A program made the position numbers and the translations under genes. A stretch of DNA of 64,000 nt from positions 73,573 to 137,572 of the forward strand of contig QZCP01000019.1 of NCBI GenBank assembly GCA_003956705.1, written 5' to 3'. The notes below the pieces were generated by a model. It made no database searches and was not told where the DNA came from. It saw only the letters and a list, made by a program, of their open reading frames with translations. The DNA comes from Brevipalpus yothersi (taxonomy: Eukaryota > Arthropoda > Arachnida > Trombidiformes > Tenuipalpidae). Below, piece by piece: positions 24,170 through 35,300 of the stretch; position 1 is the first letter of the stretch; every line of letters begins with the position of its first letter.

Positions 24170-24480
24170 GTGAATGTCAACGGAATCGAGCAGCAAACTA
24201 CATTTTTTTTCTAACATCATGATTCACCATGATAATTCCATGAAGCTAGTGTTGAACTAGTTTCATTGCTTGGTTGTACAGTTTTCTTTCAACTTACAAT
24301 TTGTTAGCCATAGTCTCAGAGAGAGATTTAACTTTAGTTGTTTTGAATAGTTGCTGACTTTCCAGCATGATGATCAATTCGGTTACCCTTTTTTCAAAGC
24401 ATCTCTTCTCATGACTGTGTTTTCTGCATTTCTAAAGTTGATTACTCTGAGGTTAGAAAGTACTCAAAAACTATTTGGAA
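24170..24480. repeat. Duplicated block, copy 2 (partner 18720-19060)
   Basis: Direct-orientation partner of 18720-19060. Neither copy keeps an open frame in common with the other, so the shared ancestor was probably non-coding or is too old to read. Confidence 0.65.
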
Positions 24481-24949
24481 ATTTATCATCCGCAATTGAC
24501 ACATGAGATGGACGGTGTTAATAGCTATTTCCTATCGAGTTACAATATGATAGAAAAATCTTACATGTATATAAACCAAATTGTGAGACTGAATACTGTT
24601 GAGCTGAGTGTGGTCCGGGGCACACTGATGCGAGTCATCCTCAGGTCTAGAATCCATGTAAGGGGAAAAATCGAAAATTGAGAGGCAATAGATTTCTACA
24701 AGTCTAACATGTTGGAATTGAATACATCCACATAGTTCTTAGAAAGAATATGGAGCTGGTAAGAGATCACATTAATAATTTTTTTCCTCGATGCAAAAAA
24801 TTCAGCAAGAAAGTTTTCGCGTTTTTTTTCAATTTTTTTATCTTTTTCCAGCAATCTTTTCATAAAAATCATCAATTAAAATACTCTTTAATCTAAAAAG
24901 ATTGCTAAAATTGTGAAAATGGGAACACTCCGAGCTCGAGATGGAGTTT

Positions 24950-26150
24950 CTGCGTTAGCTTTCCAAGATATGGTTGACGCATGAAGAACAAATGATTCAC
25001 TGAATTGATATAGCTAGTAGTTGCTACCTCACATTAATCAACAATTTTTGAGCTCCATTTTTATACAAAGGCCCAGGTTATCTAAACTATTAGCTTCTTG
25101 AAATGATACCTTTTGAATTTTAAATCCAGTTTCCAGTATATTAGATTATTCTATATCGAAACGTTCTCTCTTCAAGTAAGCCATAGATTGAAAGCATCAA
25201 TTGAGAGTCAATCCCATTGACGAAACATGTTTATCTATTTCATGGTCAGCTTCATGTGTCTCGTCAATCACCTTTTGTGGTAAGTGAAAGCTTAGATGAG
25301 TAGTACAGATTGAGCTTATTTGATTGAGTTAGAATTCTATGAAGCATTATCTGATAGAAGATCAAAATCTTCAAAAAATTAGTAATGTGATGGAAGTCAA
25401 ACTGAGTGAATTTCTTCACTGGGTGAAGATGAAGCTACATCTGTTTAATCTTGGAGCCAATCATGCTAAATAAATTCTCTTTGTGTCAACTAAACTCTAC
25501 ATTTCATCTAAGCTTTCGAGAAGAAATGGAAAATCCAATCCTTATTCTCACTTTTACCATATTAAGCTTTTGCCATGATTATGCCATTGTAAAACTTCTC
25601 CGACAAAAATCCCTCGATTTATCAATGATTTTTTTCAATGAAAAGTTTCAGAGAATGAGTTCTTGAATCTGAAAAACTCCTAAATTGACGGAAATAGCAT
25701 TACTTCTACAAAAAACGCTGACACCTCGTTAGCTCTTAAATATTCAAGATGTAAATCGGAAAGGAATCAATTCTACGATGCAAATAGCTGAAAAAGCCTC
25801 TTCATGTTAATCAACAAGCTCTGAACTGTACCTAAATTCAAATGCTCAATAGCACTGCAGTTATGCGTTAAATCGAATCCATCCCAATATGAACTCATGT
25901 TTGCTCTCAATAATACTTTTCAGATTATTGGAGTGTTTTTGCCTTGAATGACCATTAGATTTTTGACGGGATAGCATTAATTCAGCATCGATCTCGTTGG
26001 GGCAGAATGTCAATTCTCCTCATCTGCTCCACATACCTTGTCAATCACTTCTTCTCGTAGAGAATGAAAGCCAAATGAACATCACACTATAGTTGAATGA
26101 AAATAGTACAAATTATCTTCAGGGAAAGGTTTTATATTAAATTATAAGTG
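24950..26150. repeat. Old tandem duplication, about 760-bp units
   Basis: Blocks at about 24950-25400 and 25700-26150 share spaced matches such as GTTAATCAAC/ATTAATCAAC, TGTC(T/A)CGTCAATCAC-like strings, and GTAAGTGAAAGC/GTAGAGAATGAAAGC. Divergence is high. Confidence 0.45.
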
Positions 26151-26722
26151 AGAAGCGAGCAACATCATGATACTCTAATACTATCAACAGCTTGTGTGGA
26201 ATATGGCCAAGCCACTCTTGTCTGATCATGTAGCCAGCTACGCTTAGAAATTGTTCTTTTTCAACTGAATTTTCAGAGAAGAAAGTTTTTTCTTGAACAA
26301 TCTCTATTTGATGGTTTATGATGGTAGAAATCCAGAAAGAATTGCAAAAAGGAGAAAAGTATGTGGATGACCGTCTGCCAAGTCAAAAGTGGAACAGCCA
26401 TTGAAAATGATCCGTGCCGTACTTTCCTTGGTTTGATGCATTAAAGGTCGATTTCTGGACGAATAGAATAAATTTTCTGTATTCTAATTGAGTTAATCTA
26501 AATATTTGTGTTGGAGTCTATAACATTTCATTTTTATGCTATGAATAAGATGTGATGGAATATTCATCTCTACAAACATCCCTTCGTGGACTTTGAGATA
26601 CACTGTACTTGAGGCTCTATTAAAGATGCTTCCAAGTCAGAGAGGATCATGATTTCGCTCAAATTGAAGCTGAATGTAATAAAATTGTGCTTTGATCGAG
26701 AAATAGCTGATTACAGCAACGC

Positions 26723-27799
26723 TCAATAATAGGGTTTCAAACGTCTATTGTATTCTCTACCTGCCACATTGTTTCTGCACAAATATTTGTCTTTCTCTTT
26801 TTTCATAACTTTTTTAATCCATGGTTTGTAATAATGAGCATTGATCAGGAAATCTTCAGCCCTTAATATGGAAGAGATTTATACAGTACTTACATGTATA
26901 TTCAGGTACAAAAATCTCACTTACTCGCAAAAGGGAAAGCTTGTATATGAAATGACTCCAGCCAGATACTCTTTTCCATCCTTCCCAGTGATTACACCTG
27001 GTCCACCTGAATCCCTTTGACAGAAACTTTGATTCTTTTTGTAGATTGCAATCTGTTGCTTGGGTCTGAAGTAAGGAAAATTGTGCAAATTCGTGATCTT
27101 CAGAGTTGGAATTCTAGCTTTCCTTAGTCTATAGTCAGTTCTGCTCTTATTCGGTACAGTTCTACCCCAACCTACGACCGTAATTAAGTACTCTTTTTCG
27201 GGGTTCAGTTTCTTAGGATAGATATCGATCGCCTTGAGATAAAAAGGTGGCTGATTGATTGGAATAGGAGCTCTTAGTTTGAGCAAACTTATGTCCGAAT
27301 CAGTCTCAAAGACAGGATTATCATCTGATATTGGGTGACAAAATACTTTCGCCACGGTGTAGTATGGATGATCATAATTTTTATCCAGATTATTATCGTA
27401 TTTAGGGTGCACAAGATTCTCCGTCACGGTTTCAGAAAAATTGAAATACAAGTCATCTCTCGATTTGAAGACCTCAATCGCAACATGACGAGCAGTAAGT
27501 ATCCATCTTGGATGAATTATTGTTCCTGCACCATGAGACCAGTAGCCATCTCCTCCCAAAGCAACGATATACTTGAACTCATCAGGCCCAGCTAAATCTC
27601 CGTTAATAATGGTGGCGGATGCTGGATGTTTGCTTTCTTCACTCTCCACTGTACATAGGATATAATTTTTCAAAGTCACTCCTTTTGGTTCAGATCAAGG
27701 GGGAGACCTTATATATCAATAATAGGTAAGTAATATCATACTTGCATTGGTGATGATACAAAAGGAGGTCACAGCAGTAGCTATACAGTAGAATCTCAT
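26723..27799 (-). CDS. Secreted chymotrypsin-fold serine protease homologue (SP1), probably inactive
   Basis: Three exons: 27799-27742, 27648-26925 and 26861-26723, joined in phases 1 and 2, giving 306 residues. Exon 1 encodes a signal peptide (MRFYCIATAVTSF). The mature domain should begin at IING. The histidine motif is WILTARHVA, the aspartate motif DSDISLLKL, the serine motif CQRDSGGPG. The last replaces the normally invariant glycine 193 of the oxyanion hole with arginine, so catalysis is expected to be poor or absent. There is no Cys42-Cys58 pair. Residue 189 is serine, and the 214-216 segment is SYT, not SWG. The residue before IING is threonine, so activation would not need a trypsin-like cut. 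It lies head to head with SP2 and is its paralogue. Inactive paralogues that bind or compete are well known in mites and insects; that role here is inference. Confidence 0.85.
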
Positions 27800-28038
27800 T
27801 TCAAAAATTTTCTCTAGCTGTTTAAAAAGAGTTTAAAAATTGATTGCATATGTTATTAAGCTGAAGTTTTCTGGGTTAATCATACCAGGATTGAATATCT
27901 TAGCGTTTTTTAATTTGATTCCTGATCACTTCTACCAATATTTATTAGCTTGTTCGATTGCATATCATGCAGTGAGGAGAACTGACATGTCGAAAATACA
28001 AGACTGAAAGCTAGAGCAGATCGATTGTAATTACTTGA
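27800..28038. promoter_or_regulatory. Shared intergenic region between divergent protease genes
   Basis: Only 239 bases separate the start codons of SP1 (minus) and SP2 (plus). The interval must hold both 5' untranslated regions and core promoters, so the pair may be co-expressed. It is AT-rich; TTTAAAAATTG (about 27832) and CAATATTTATTAG (about 27942) are candidates, but I cannot assign a TATA box with confidence. Confidence 0.45.
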
Positions 28039-29127
28039 ATGGATGAACATGAAGTGACAATCCTGAGGATTGCAAGATTTGTGATATTATTGACTATTTT
28101 TTCCAGTACAAGTATGTTTTCGTCAAATCTATTTGCTAAGAGAATCTTGCTGCATGATTTCCCGATCAAAAACTCATTTCGAACCCTCTGTCTTTTTTCA
28201 TAGAATGTGGAATTGATGAGCTTCCTAGCTCATCTACTATCGTGAATGGTGAGCTCGCTACAGATGATGATTTCAAATTCATCGTCTCAATTGGATTTGA
28301 AGGATATAAACCTCATGCAGGAGGCACAATAATAGATAAAAAATGGATACTCACAGCACGTCATACGATAATTCATACGATCACGGATGAAAAAACGCGA
28401 TACTTCAATTTCTCACAGCCCCCTGTTGATAAGCCCATCAGGGTCCAGCCTAAATATGACAACAATTTAGATAAAAGTTATGTCCATCCTGGTTATCGAC
28501 CTGAGAAAATGTTTTGTTATCCAGTATCAGATGATAAACCAGTATTCGCAACTGACTCTGATCTAGGATTGATCAAATTAAAGGATCCAATACCATTAGG
28601 AAAGAAGAGTATTTTCAACTTTTCAAAAATAGATATCAACAAAGAGTTCCTGGATTACACCAAGGGCATCACTATCCAGATTGCTGGCTGGGGTCGAACT
28701 ATTCCCGATAATGTTCGAACCGATATGCGACTGAGGAAGGCAAAAATTCTTAGCCAAGATCCCAAAAAGCATAAACTTTCTGCTGCATACAAACCCTATC
28801 AACAGATTTGTATTTTCAAGCAAGACCAAAGTGCCTGTAATGGTGATTCAGGTGGACCTGCTGTGATAACAAATCCATCGAATGGGAAGAGTTTTCTGGC
28901 TGGTGTATTGTCATACAATGCTCAACCTAATTGCCGGTGAGCAGAATACATTTGATCAGTGAGAATTTTTCATTTCTGATTCCGATCCAATTTTAACTAG
29001 GGCTCCAACAATTTTACAGAATGCGTATTTTTTCAAAGAATGGATTGAAAAAATAATGAAAAAGGATAAAAAGTATGACAAATATCTTTGTCAAAATTTA
29101 ATAGGTAAAGAATACAATCGGCCATGA
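28039..29127 (+). CDS. Secreted chymotrypsin-fold serine protease (SP2)
   Basis: Three exons: 28039-28111, 28204-28936 and 29001-29127, with introns of 92 and 64 bp in phases 1 and 2, giving 310 residues. Exon 1 encodes a hydrophobic signal peptide (FVILLTIFSS). A short propeptide contains a cysteine (KCGIDEL), and the mature N-terminus is IVNG after SST. The catalytic triad is present: WILTARHT, DSDLGLIKL, CNGDSGGP. Serine at position 189 suggests a chymotrypsin-like, not trypsin-like, pocket. The 214-216 segment is SYN, replacing the usual SWG, which should alter substrate backbone binding. The Cys42-Cys58 disulphide is absent. The C-terminal exon supplies the usual closing helix (EWIEKIM) and an extra CQNLIGKEYN tail. 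Exon structure and phases are the same in SP1 and SP3, which supports the model. Likely an extracellular or gut enzyme; the substrate is unknown. Confidence 0.88.
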
Positions 29128-30195
29128 ATTTGCAGAGACTCAATCATGCATACAACTTCTGCTATTTGAAAATACTTGAAAAAAACCTCTGATGACTGTA
29201 CTAGTATGCACTGTCTTAAGAAACAAATTGTTCTCAAATAGTTCTTCCATTTGGAATATCTTTCGAATAGAATGCTTGCGAGTCAATTCAAGAAGAATAA
29301 TGATTCACCTCAAAGTGTTTTGCTTACGGTAGCTGAAAGAGTGAGAATAGATGTCAATAAATATCCATGATCTATCATTTCAAATCAGCTAAAAGCTCAA
29401 ACTCTTCGATATTTTCTATAGAAGAATAATGAATGTGATGATTTAGTTTGAGTTCAATGCTCCAAAACATCCAATTTGATGAGGATAGGGGAACGATTAG
29501 TGATGATTGGACTATTTTCATCGTTTCGTATTGACAAAAACATCTTCTCTCATGAGAATCGTGTACTATGATGATAGAAGCTTTTGAATATCATTAGTTC
29601 GTCAGTTCTCAAGTGGATTCAATCAACCAAATCACTTGTCTTGTCTTTCTAGATGATTGTTAAAAGCTAACATTTTATGTTTTCAATTCTTATCTCGTGA
29701 GATCTCGAAAAATTCCTCCCCCTACTCTCCCATTTTTGCAAGTTTTTTTATTAAGTTTTCCGATGGAATGGCTTGAATTATTGGAAAAAAATAGATGAAT
29801 AGTGATCACATGATTTATCTAATCATACCAAATTCTATGAAGGTAATGATGAGTGTTCTTGAGACCCATGAACCAGAAGATTGATCAGAACAATCATAAT
29901 CTGATATGAGCCCTCTTTATCTAATCTTGATACTCATTTCAGCTCATTCGCTTGACTATATCATCTCACCCTGAGACAGGGAATGAAGGATCTGAATATC
30001 TTTTTGTGGGAATATCTCCGCAAGAACATCGACCAGCTCTCCCACTCTCCCAATTTTGATGGAGCTAAGACTGGCTGGAATAAAGTCAATGGAAAAGGTA
30101 TCAGATGTCAAATTGGTCTGATGAAGGGCACTCAAATTCAAACATGAAACTCGAAACCTGAATTGCAATTTAGAACTTAGGTTCGTATTACTACA
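29128..30195. other. Intergenic between SP2 and SP3
   Basis: No gene called. A minus-strand frame of 70 codons (30168-29956) has fairly coding-like composition, but it starts without ATG, has no homologue in the window, and runs into the SP3 promoter; I leave it unannotated. Confidence 0.45.
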
Positions 30196-31249
30196 ATGAA
30201 TAGAGATGAAATGAAAGTTTGGTATCTCTCAATCCTGCTGACGCTTTTGATCATTTGTACAAACAAAGGTAGAACAATCTCCTTCATGATATCTATAACA
30301 GTAATTAAAATAGATTAATATAATCTCTACCAGATAGTGCTCAAGGTTGTAAACTTCCAAACCCAGCACCAATCGTCAATGGAGAATTTGCTGGCCCCGA
30401 TGAGTTCAAATACATCGTTTCGTTAGGGGAAAGGGGTTTGTATCCTCATGGTTCAGGCTCAATAATTACTCCAAGATGGATACTTACAGCTCGTCACGTT
30501 GTACTTAAATCATATATGAATGCAGATGGTATAAGATTCAACTTTTCCCATGTGAGAGACATTATAGTACAGCCAAAGTATGACAATAATTTGACTGCAA
30601 GCTATTGGCACCCAGGATATGAGATAAAGAAAATGTTCTGCTATCCTCCAGGTGATGATCAATCTGTTTTCTATACTGATTCAGATATAGCACTGGTCAA
30701 AGTGGACTATCCAATATCATTAAATGAAAAGCCATACTATTTCAAAAAGATTAAAATGATCAAAGAGGAATTGAATTTCAACAATGGGTATGATATCACA
30801 ATAGCTGGTTGGGGTAGAGTTTTACCAGGAGAGAATCGCACAGTTTTCCGCTTGAGAAAAGCAACCCTTCGCAGCAGCAGGTATGTGGGTGAAGATGATG
30901 AATCCAGAGTAAGGCCTATGCAACAGATTCACGTTCCTGGGCATGAAAAAAGTTTCTGTAATGGAGATTCAGGAGGTCCTGGTGTGGTGAAAGACTCTCG
31001 AACTGGTACGGAGTTGTTGGTTGGTGTTATTTCTTGGGGTATGGCTCCACATTGTCAGTAAGTAGTATTATGAGCTAGGTTTTGGGTGATTCTTACCTAC
31101 TCTGTGATTTTATCAGGAGTGCGGCATTCTTGCAAAATGTCTACTACTATAGACTATGGATCAAAGAAGTGATGAAATACGAGAAGTCAACTAGGATGAA
31201 AAAGTATCTATGCGAAAATCTGGCTGGTAAACAATATAATGGAAGTTGA
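30196..31249 (+). CDS. Secreted chymotrypsin-fold serine protease (SP3)
   Basis: Three exons: 30196-30268, 30334-31057 and 31117-31249, with introns of 65 and 59 bp in phases 1 and 2, giving 309 residues. Exon 1 is a signal peptide (VWYLSILLTLLIICTNK). The propeptide has one cysteine (GCKLPNPAP), and the mature enzyme would begin at IVNG. The triad is intact: WILTARHV, DSDIALVKV, CNGDSGGP. Serine 189 with SWG at 214-216 is the most conventional chymotrypsin-like pocket of the three paralogues, so this is the best candidate for an active protease here. It lacks the Cys42-Cys58 pair, as do SP1 and SP2. The activation site follows proline, with no basic residue, so the activating protease is not trypsin-like or the proenzyme is handled differently. 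The final exon has LWIKEVM and a CENLAGKQYN tail. Confidence 0.9.
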
Positions 31250-32721
31250 AACTTGTGTGGAAATCAGATAATTGGATAATCTAAGAAATAGGTGCTCTTG
31301 ATACAATTCTCTCTGTCTTTTCATTTGTACCTCTATAGGATCATTGCCTGGGTTGATGATGATTTGAGCAGAATTTTAGTCAAGAAGAATGTTCTAAATT
31401 GATTCTTATCGAATATTCTGATTCATTGATCCAAGAAAATGAAATGAACTCTTGGAGTACATAGAAAATTATCAGGAAACGATAGAGTTTGTTTGATTGA
31501 GCTCTCATATTGAGGGACCTGACTCGCCTGACGATTTTTCGAATCGAGTTCTGACACTAAATATTTGGTCTCATTACGATCTAGTGAAGAAGATTGAACA
31601 CAACACTATGAGCATTAAGACTCATATGAAAGGAATTCCGAATACATCCTAACAAAAACATTGAAGGCTGAGTTGGATCGCTAATTTGTAATGATGGCAA
31701 ATGATAAGACTTAGATAAGTATTCGGCTAGCCACGTTTATAATCAAAGCAGATCGTAGGTTCGAGTCCAGTGGCTTGATCAAGAAACTATGCATAAAAAG
31801 AGATTGGAATAGTCTCATTTGTATTCAGAAAATAGTCTTATATTAAAACTCACTGGATTGCCAAATTCTTGATCGCATGATACACTAGAATAGGGTTCAT
31901 TTATTTAACGAGAGAGTTTCCCTCTGTATTTGATTATAGCCATTGCTAGGAAAATCTTTTCAAGACGAAAAAGTTTGTATTCACGAGCCTACGAAGTATG
32001 TCTTGATCTCAATTTTCCATTCCCTTTTCTTCGAAAAATGAAAACATTTATTTCCAGCGATAGCTAATTGGTTTTTCAAGTAAGAGAGATTGATTACACA
32101 AAAAAACAAAAAAGCACTGCCTGAGAATAGAACACAATCCTCTCTGTTTAGAGAATTGTTGATAATATGAATATTAGGCCGCTGTGAATATAATAATTGC
32201 GAAACTTTCAAGATGTTATCATCCCAATTGATTCGAGAAGATATCATTATTCACAAGTGTTAGGAAATATATAATTCATTTCTTTCACCTGTAAAGCTGA
32301 ACCCTCCCAGTATTGATAGAAAAAAATAAGCTCGATAAGTTCCCTTCTTTGTTTTATCAGGAACTATAATAGTCTTGCTTCATATGATAAGCCATTGGCA
32401 AGAGAAATTGGTCGATAGCTTCCTCTCAAAGAAAAAATGGTAGAATGAAGATAAACTACTGATGTGAGGCTGCCACAGTAACCTGAGATGAGACTAACAG
32501 TGAGTAAGACCATTTTTTGAACGAATATCTCACAGGAAGAAGTACTTAGAAGAGAATATTCTCTACTTCCAGGTTCGTCCAACGAATTGGGGACGTTACT
32601 CAATCAGAAACTTCGCTGTGAACGCAAGTGATACTCAGATCTTCTGAATCTTGATCAGTGAATAGTTTAAACAGACAATTATTGGTCAGTTTAGCACCGC
32701 AGGGAATCACTGTTTGAAGAG
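31250..32721. repeat. Segmental duplication, upstream flank of IR-B (partner 36140-37750)
   Basis: From about 31470 onward this matches 36140-37750 in order: AACATTGAAGGCTGAGTTGGAT / AGCATCGTAGACTGAGTTGGAT, the tRNA-like element, AAGTAAGAGAGATTGATTAC / AAGTGAGAGAAATTGATTAC, AGAAGAAGTACTTA, TCAGGAAC and GAATCTTG(A/T)(T/C)CAGTGAA. The block ends just before the receptor start in both copies, so it is the duplicated promoter side of an IR unit. No gene is carried in it. Confidence 0.75.
31691..31776 (+). repeat. tRNA-like (SINE-type) element
   Basis: B-box match AGGTTCGAGTCC (31757-31768), preceded at tRNA spacing by ACGTTTATAATCAAAG, which resembles an anticodon arm, and by GGCTAG-type D-arm sequence. 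The 3' part CAGTGGC can pair only partly with the 5' side, so it is not a functional tRNA. A diverged copy sits at the same place in the duplicated flank (36379-36470). Confidence 0.45.
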
Positions 32722-33960
32722 ATGATGAATTTCCGATTGGCTCTGCAGGTTCCTGAGAACAGACTTCTACGAATCAATGAGGAAGGTAAACTCGATGGAC
32801 TTGCAGAACATCTAGTTCGTGAAGCTACTATCTATTTCTTTTCCAAACTGAATCTGAGCTGGGTTCGACCAGACGAAAGTGCGAGACATAGTGCTGAAAT
32901 TTCCATTGCGAGTATAAAGAAGGTTTCCCAAGATCAAGCCGATGGAGCATACAGTATATTAAACCTGAACAATGGTTTGCCCGCAAACGTTACTGTTGGA
33001 CAAGTGGTCTATGAAGCTCAATGCAAATTAGCATCCTCTCCTATAGTCAACTCAGCAGTGCTCCAGGATGGACCAGAGATTGCTTTGGAACAGATGAATT
33101 TGAAGCTCCTCTCCATGGCAATGATTATACTTCTTCTCGCGATTCATTTCTCCCGAAAAATTCGAAGTTGTGGAGAATTCATGCATTCAGCCTGGATCCT
33201 GTATTCTAGTTTATTGCGTCAACATGCCGCATCAGATCTGGGTGGACTGCCGCAGTTCGTTTTGATTTTATCAGCATTATCTATTCAGACACTTTTCAGT
33301 TCTTTCCTACACACAGAGCGAACTTCACTTAGAGATTTCGTCCACATCGATTCTTTCGCTGATATTCATAGGTACAACATGACTACCATGGCCCTCGATC
33401 TATCAGCATGCAAGCTACTGGCTGGAGGTAATAACCGACTCCAGGTGGTTTCTGCAGCTGAATCCTATCTTGGTGGCGTAGATCATAGCTGGTGTGTTTC
33501 TTCGGGAAAGTGTGCTATACTATTGAATGAGCTGGACAGAAATTTAATGCTTTCCTTCGCGTGTTCACTGTATCATAAGATAGTGATCGAGAATCCGCCT
33601 TACTTATCCCCTCCTCTCAGCCATACTCTGAGTGGGTATGTTTTCAATAAGAGAATCCCAAAGAATAAGAGGGATAAAATAAACGGTTATATTCAAAGAT
33701 CATTCGAAATGGGCCTTGAACAGAAGAAGGGATATTTCTCGAAGGATTTCAGTGCTAAGACTGCTAAGGCAATGACTCAAGTGGATGCAAATGAGGAATG
33801 CTTCTCAAAAAGGATTCAGAACAGTATCTCTGCTCCAGCTTCTCTGAGCAATGAATTTTTCCAGAATTTATTCATCTTATATTATTCCCTTATATCAATT
33901 GCAGTTATCATTCATCTAATTTCCTTGCGTAATATTCAACTGCTTCGTGAGACTGGATAA
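32722..33960 (+). CDS. Divergent ionotropic receptor (IR-B), intact, single exon
   Basis: 412 residues from MMNFRLALQ. Same layout as IR-A: S1 (about 1-127), M1 near 131-145 (MAMIILLLAIHF), pore segment (SAWILYSSLLRQ), M3 (LILSALSIQTLFSSFLHTERTS), S2 with SWCVSSGKC, GYVFNKRIPKNKRDKINGYI and NEECFSKRIQNSIS, then M4 (LFILYYSLISIAVIIHL). The ligand-binding arginine of S1 appears absent, and the NVT sequon is conserved. No signal peptide and no upstream ATG in frame that would add one. Compared with IR-A the coding sequence ends early: a TAA occurs where IR-A continues for about 45 more residues, and the downstream DNA still aligns with the IR-A tail (GCTGACAGTTGAATCACAC), so the cytoplasmic tail was lost by mutation. 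The most similar neighbours are IR-A, IR-C and IR-D. Confidence 0.88.
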   Translation: MMNFRLALQVPENRLLRINEEGKLDGLAEHLVREATIYFFSKLNLSWVRPDESARHSAEISIASIKKVSQDQADGAYSILNLNNGLPANVTVGQVVYEAQCKLASSPIVNSAVLQDGPEIALEQMNLKLLSMAMIILLLAIHFSRKIRSCGEFMHSAWILYSSLLRQHAASDLGGLPQFVLILSALSIQTLFSSFLHTERTSLRDFVHIDSFADIHRYNMTTMALDLSACKLLAGGNNRLQVVSAAESYLGGVDHSWCVSSGKCAILLNELDRNLMLSFACSLYHKIVIENPPYLSPPLSHTLSGYVFNKRIPKNKRDKINGYIQRSFEMGLEQKKGYFSKDFSAKTAKAMTQVDANEECFSKRIQNSISAPASLSNEFFQNLFILYYSLISIAVIIHLISLRNIQLLRETG

Positions 33961-34849
33961 CCTCAAAGATGACAAACAATTTCTAACATAAATGATAAAA
34001 TGCTGACAGTTGAATCACACTGATAATCAAAATAAAGACATTCGATCATAGCTGTATTTCAAATTGACTATGTTTGTATCATGTTCGTATGTAATTTGAG
34101 AACCAGAATATCATGGTTTGAGATAACCCACTGCTCCCATTGTTAATGTCACTGAAGGTGGGATTAAAATGATTCTACACCTCATAATTTGGTAAGTTCC
34201 TTGAGAGTAGTGAAAATTCTCAAAATACCATTCAGACTTCAATTTTACAGGCTATTCCGGTAAAGAAGATCGCCTTTCTCAGCGAATAGGAACATTTCCT
34301 CAATGAAAAGGAAAAAATTCTTGAAATTATCAGCTCTACCTTGAAGAGTTAGCAGAAGAGAGGTACTTATTCACAAAGAAGTCAAATTGGTTTCTAAAAA
34401 AGAACAAGAGTTTGAGGTGTTCATTGAGTTAGTTTTTGATATTTTCCATATTCGAACACTTGAGAATATATTTCATCATTTTACTATGATAGTTAGGATA
34501 ATCCTTCTCAGTTCCGACTTTAGGAGATGAATTTTCTATTTAAGAAATTCTCATCGACTTGAAAATTGAATATCTGAGAGTATCTTGAATACCTAATGAA
34601 TTTTTGCGTTCCTTCTCAATGGGAGCATATCTTTTCTGTAAATCAGTTGCTTTTGATCCTGAATCGATCAGGGTGAGTCTCCATGGGTCAAATATGTTTA
34701 CAAGTCCTTTGGAAGAATGTTTACCAATTTTGAAAAAGAGCGTTTCATTCACTGAAAACGATTGTATGGCAGGATGCAGGCTCATTCATGCAATAATTGA
34801 ATCGAGAAGAGGATTAATGAACCAAACCTTTGAGCTGCGTTAATTGGAT

Positions 34850-35300
34850 AATTGCACTGGTTTGTGATAGATTGCTTTGATGCTATTATACTTTTAATGG
34901 AAATGTTAGATTTTCGATCTCTTCTTGAAATGGAGCTAATAGAATGTACGATATTCTTCGCTTGAATAATGATTTCTCCCTAAATGTAACAGGAGTGAAA
35001 GTAATCCGTGAGGCTCAATTAAGAGGGGTATCCTTCCCTCGAATAAGTTTGGCAATCTTTCATGGTGAACCAGAGGTTTATTTTGGGCAGATGGACTCGA
35101 AACTCCTCTTTGTGAGCCTCATTGGACTTTTCACCATGACTCATTCTCTCAGAATTGTTCGAGAATGTCCAGATTTGGTCTACCCAAGCTGGATCCTTCA
35201 TAATGGCTTACCACATCAAGATGCCTCAGCAATTGTCAACGAGCTTGTCTCTTTTCTCTCTTGTTCTGTTTGCTTTATCAATCCACACACGGAATGATTG
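34850..35300 (+). pseudogene. IR fragment: end of S1, M1, pore and start of M3
   Basis: Open from 34944 with YDILRLNNDFSLNVTG, matching YNILRLNDGLADNVTV of IR-A, then MDSKLLFVSLIGLF (M1), SWILHNGLPHQD (pore) and a frame slip in the M3 region that ends at HTE (compare FLHTERTS). The first part of S1 is degraded and everything after M3 is missing. It sits between IR-B and a duplicated flank, so it is a truncated tandem copy. Confidence 0.8.

Larger units (their letters stand above)
16621..26722. other. Ten-kb gene-poor interval with old duplicated blocks
   Basis: No gene recognised on either strand; open stretches are short and motif-free. Contents visible: a possible further degraded TIR module at about 17610-17700 (ATATCTCGAGAA followed by ATGATATGACTT); duplicated blocks listed separately; a tRNA-like B box (AGGTTCAAATCC) near 22544-22555. 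A 64-codon minus-strand frame at 19681-19875 has a slightly coding-like composition but no homologue or splice context here. Confidence 0.5.

Noticed and set aside
29956..30168. 70-codon minus-strand frame that vaguely resembles an S1 lobe
   Set aside because: Starts with TTG, has no membrane segments following, and resemblance to S1 was only in spacing of hydrophobic residues.
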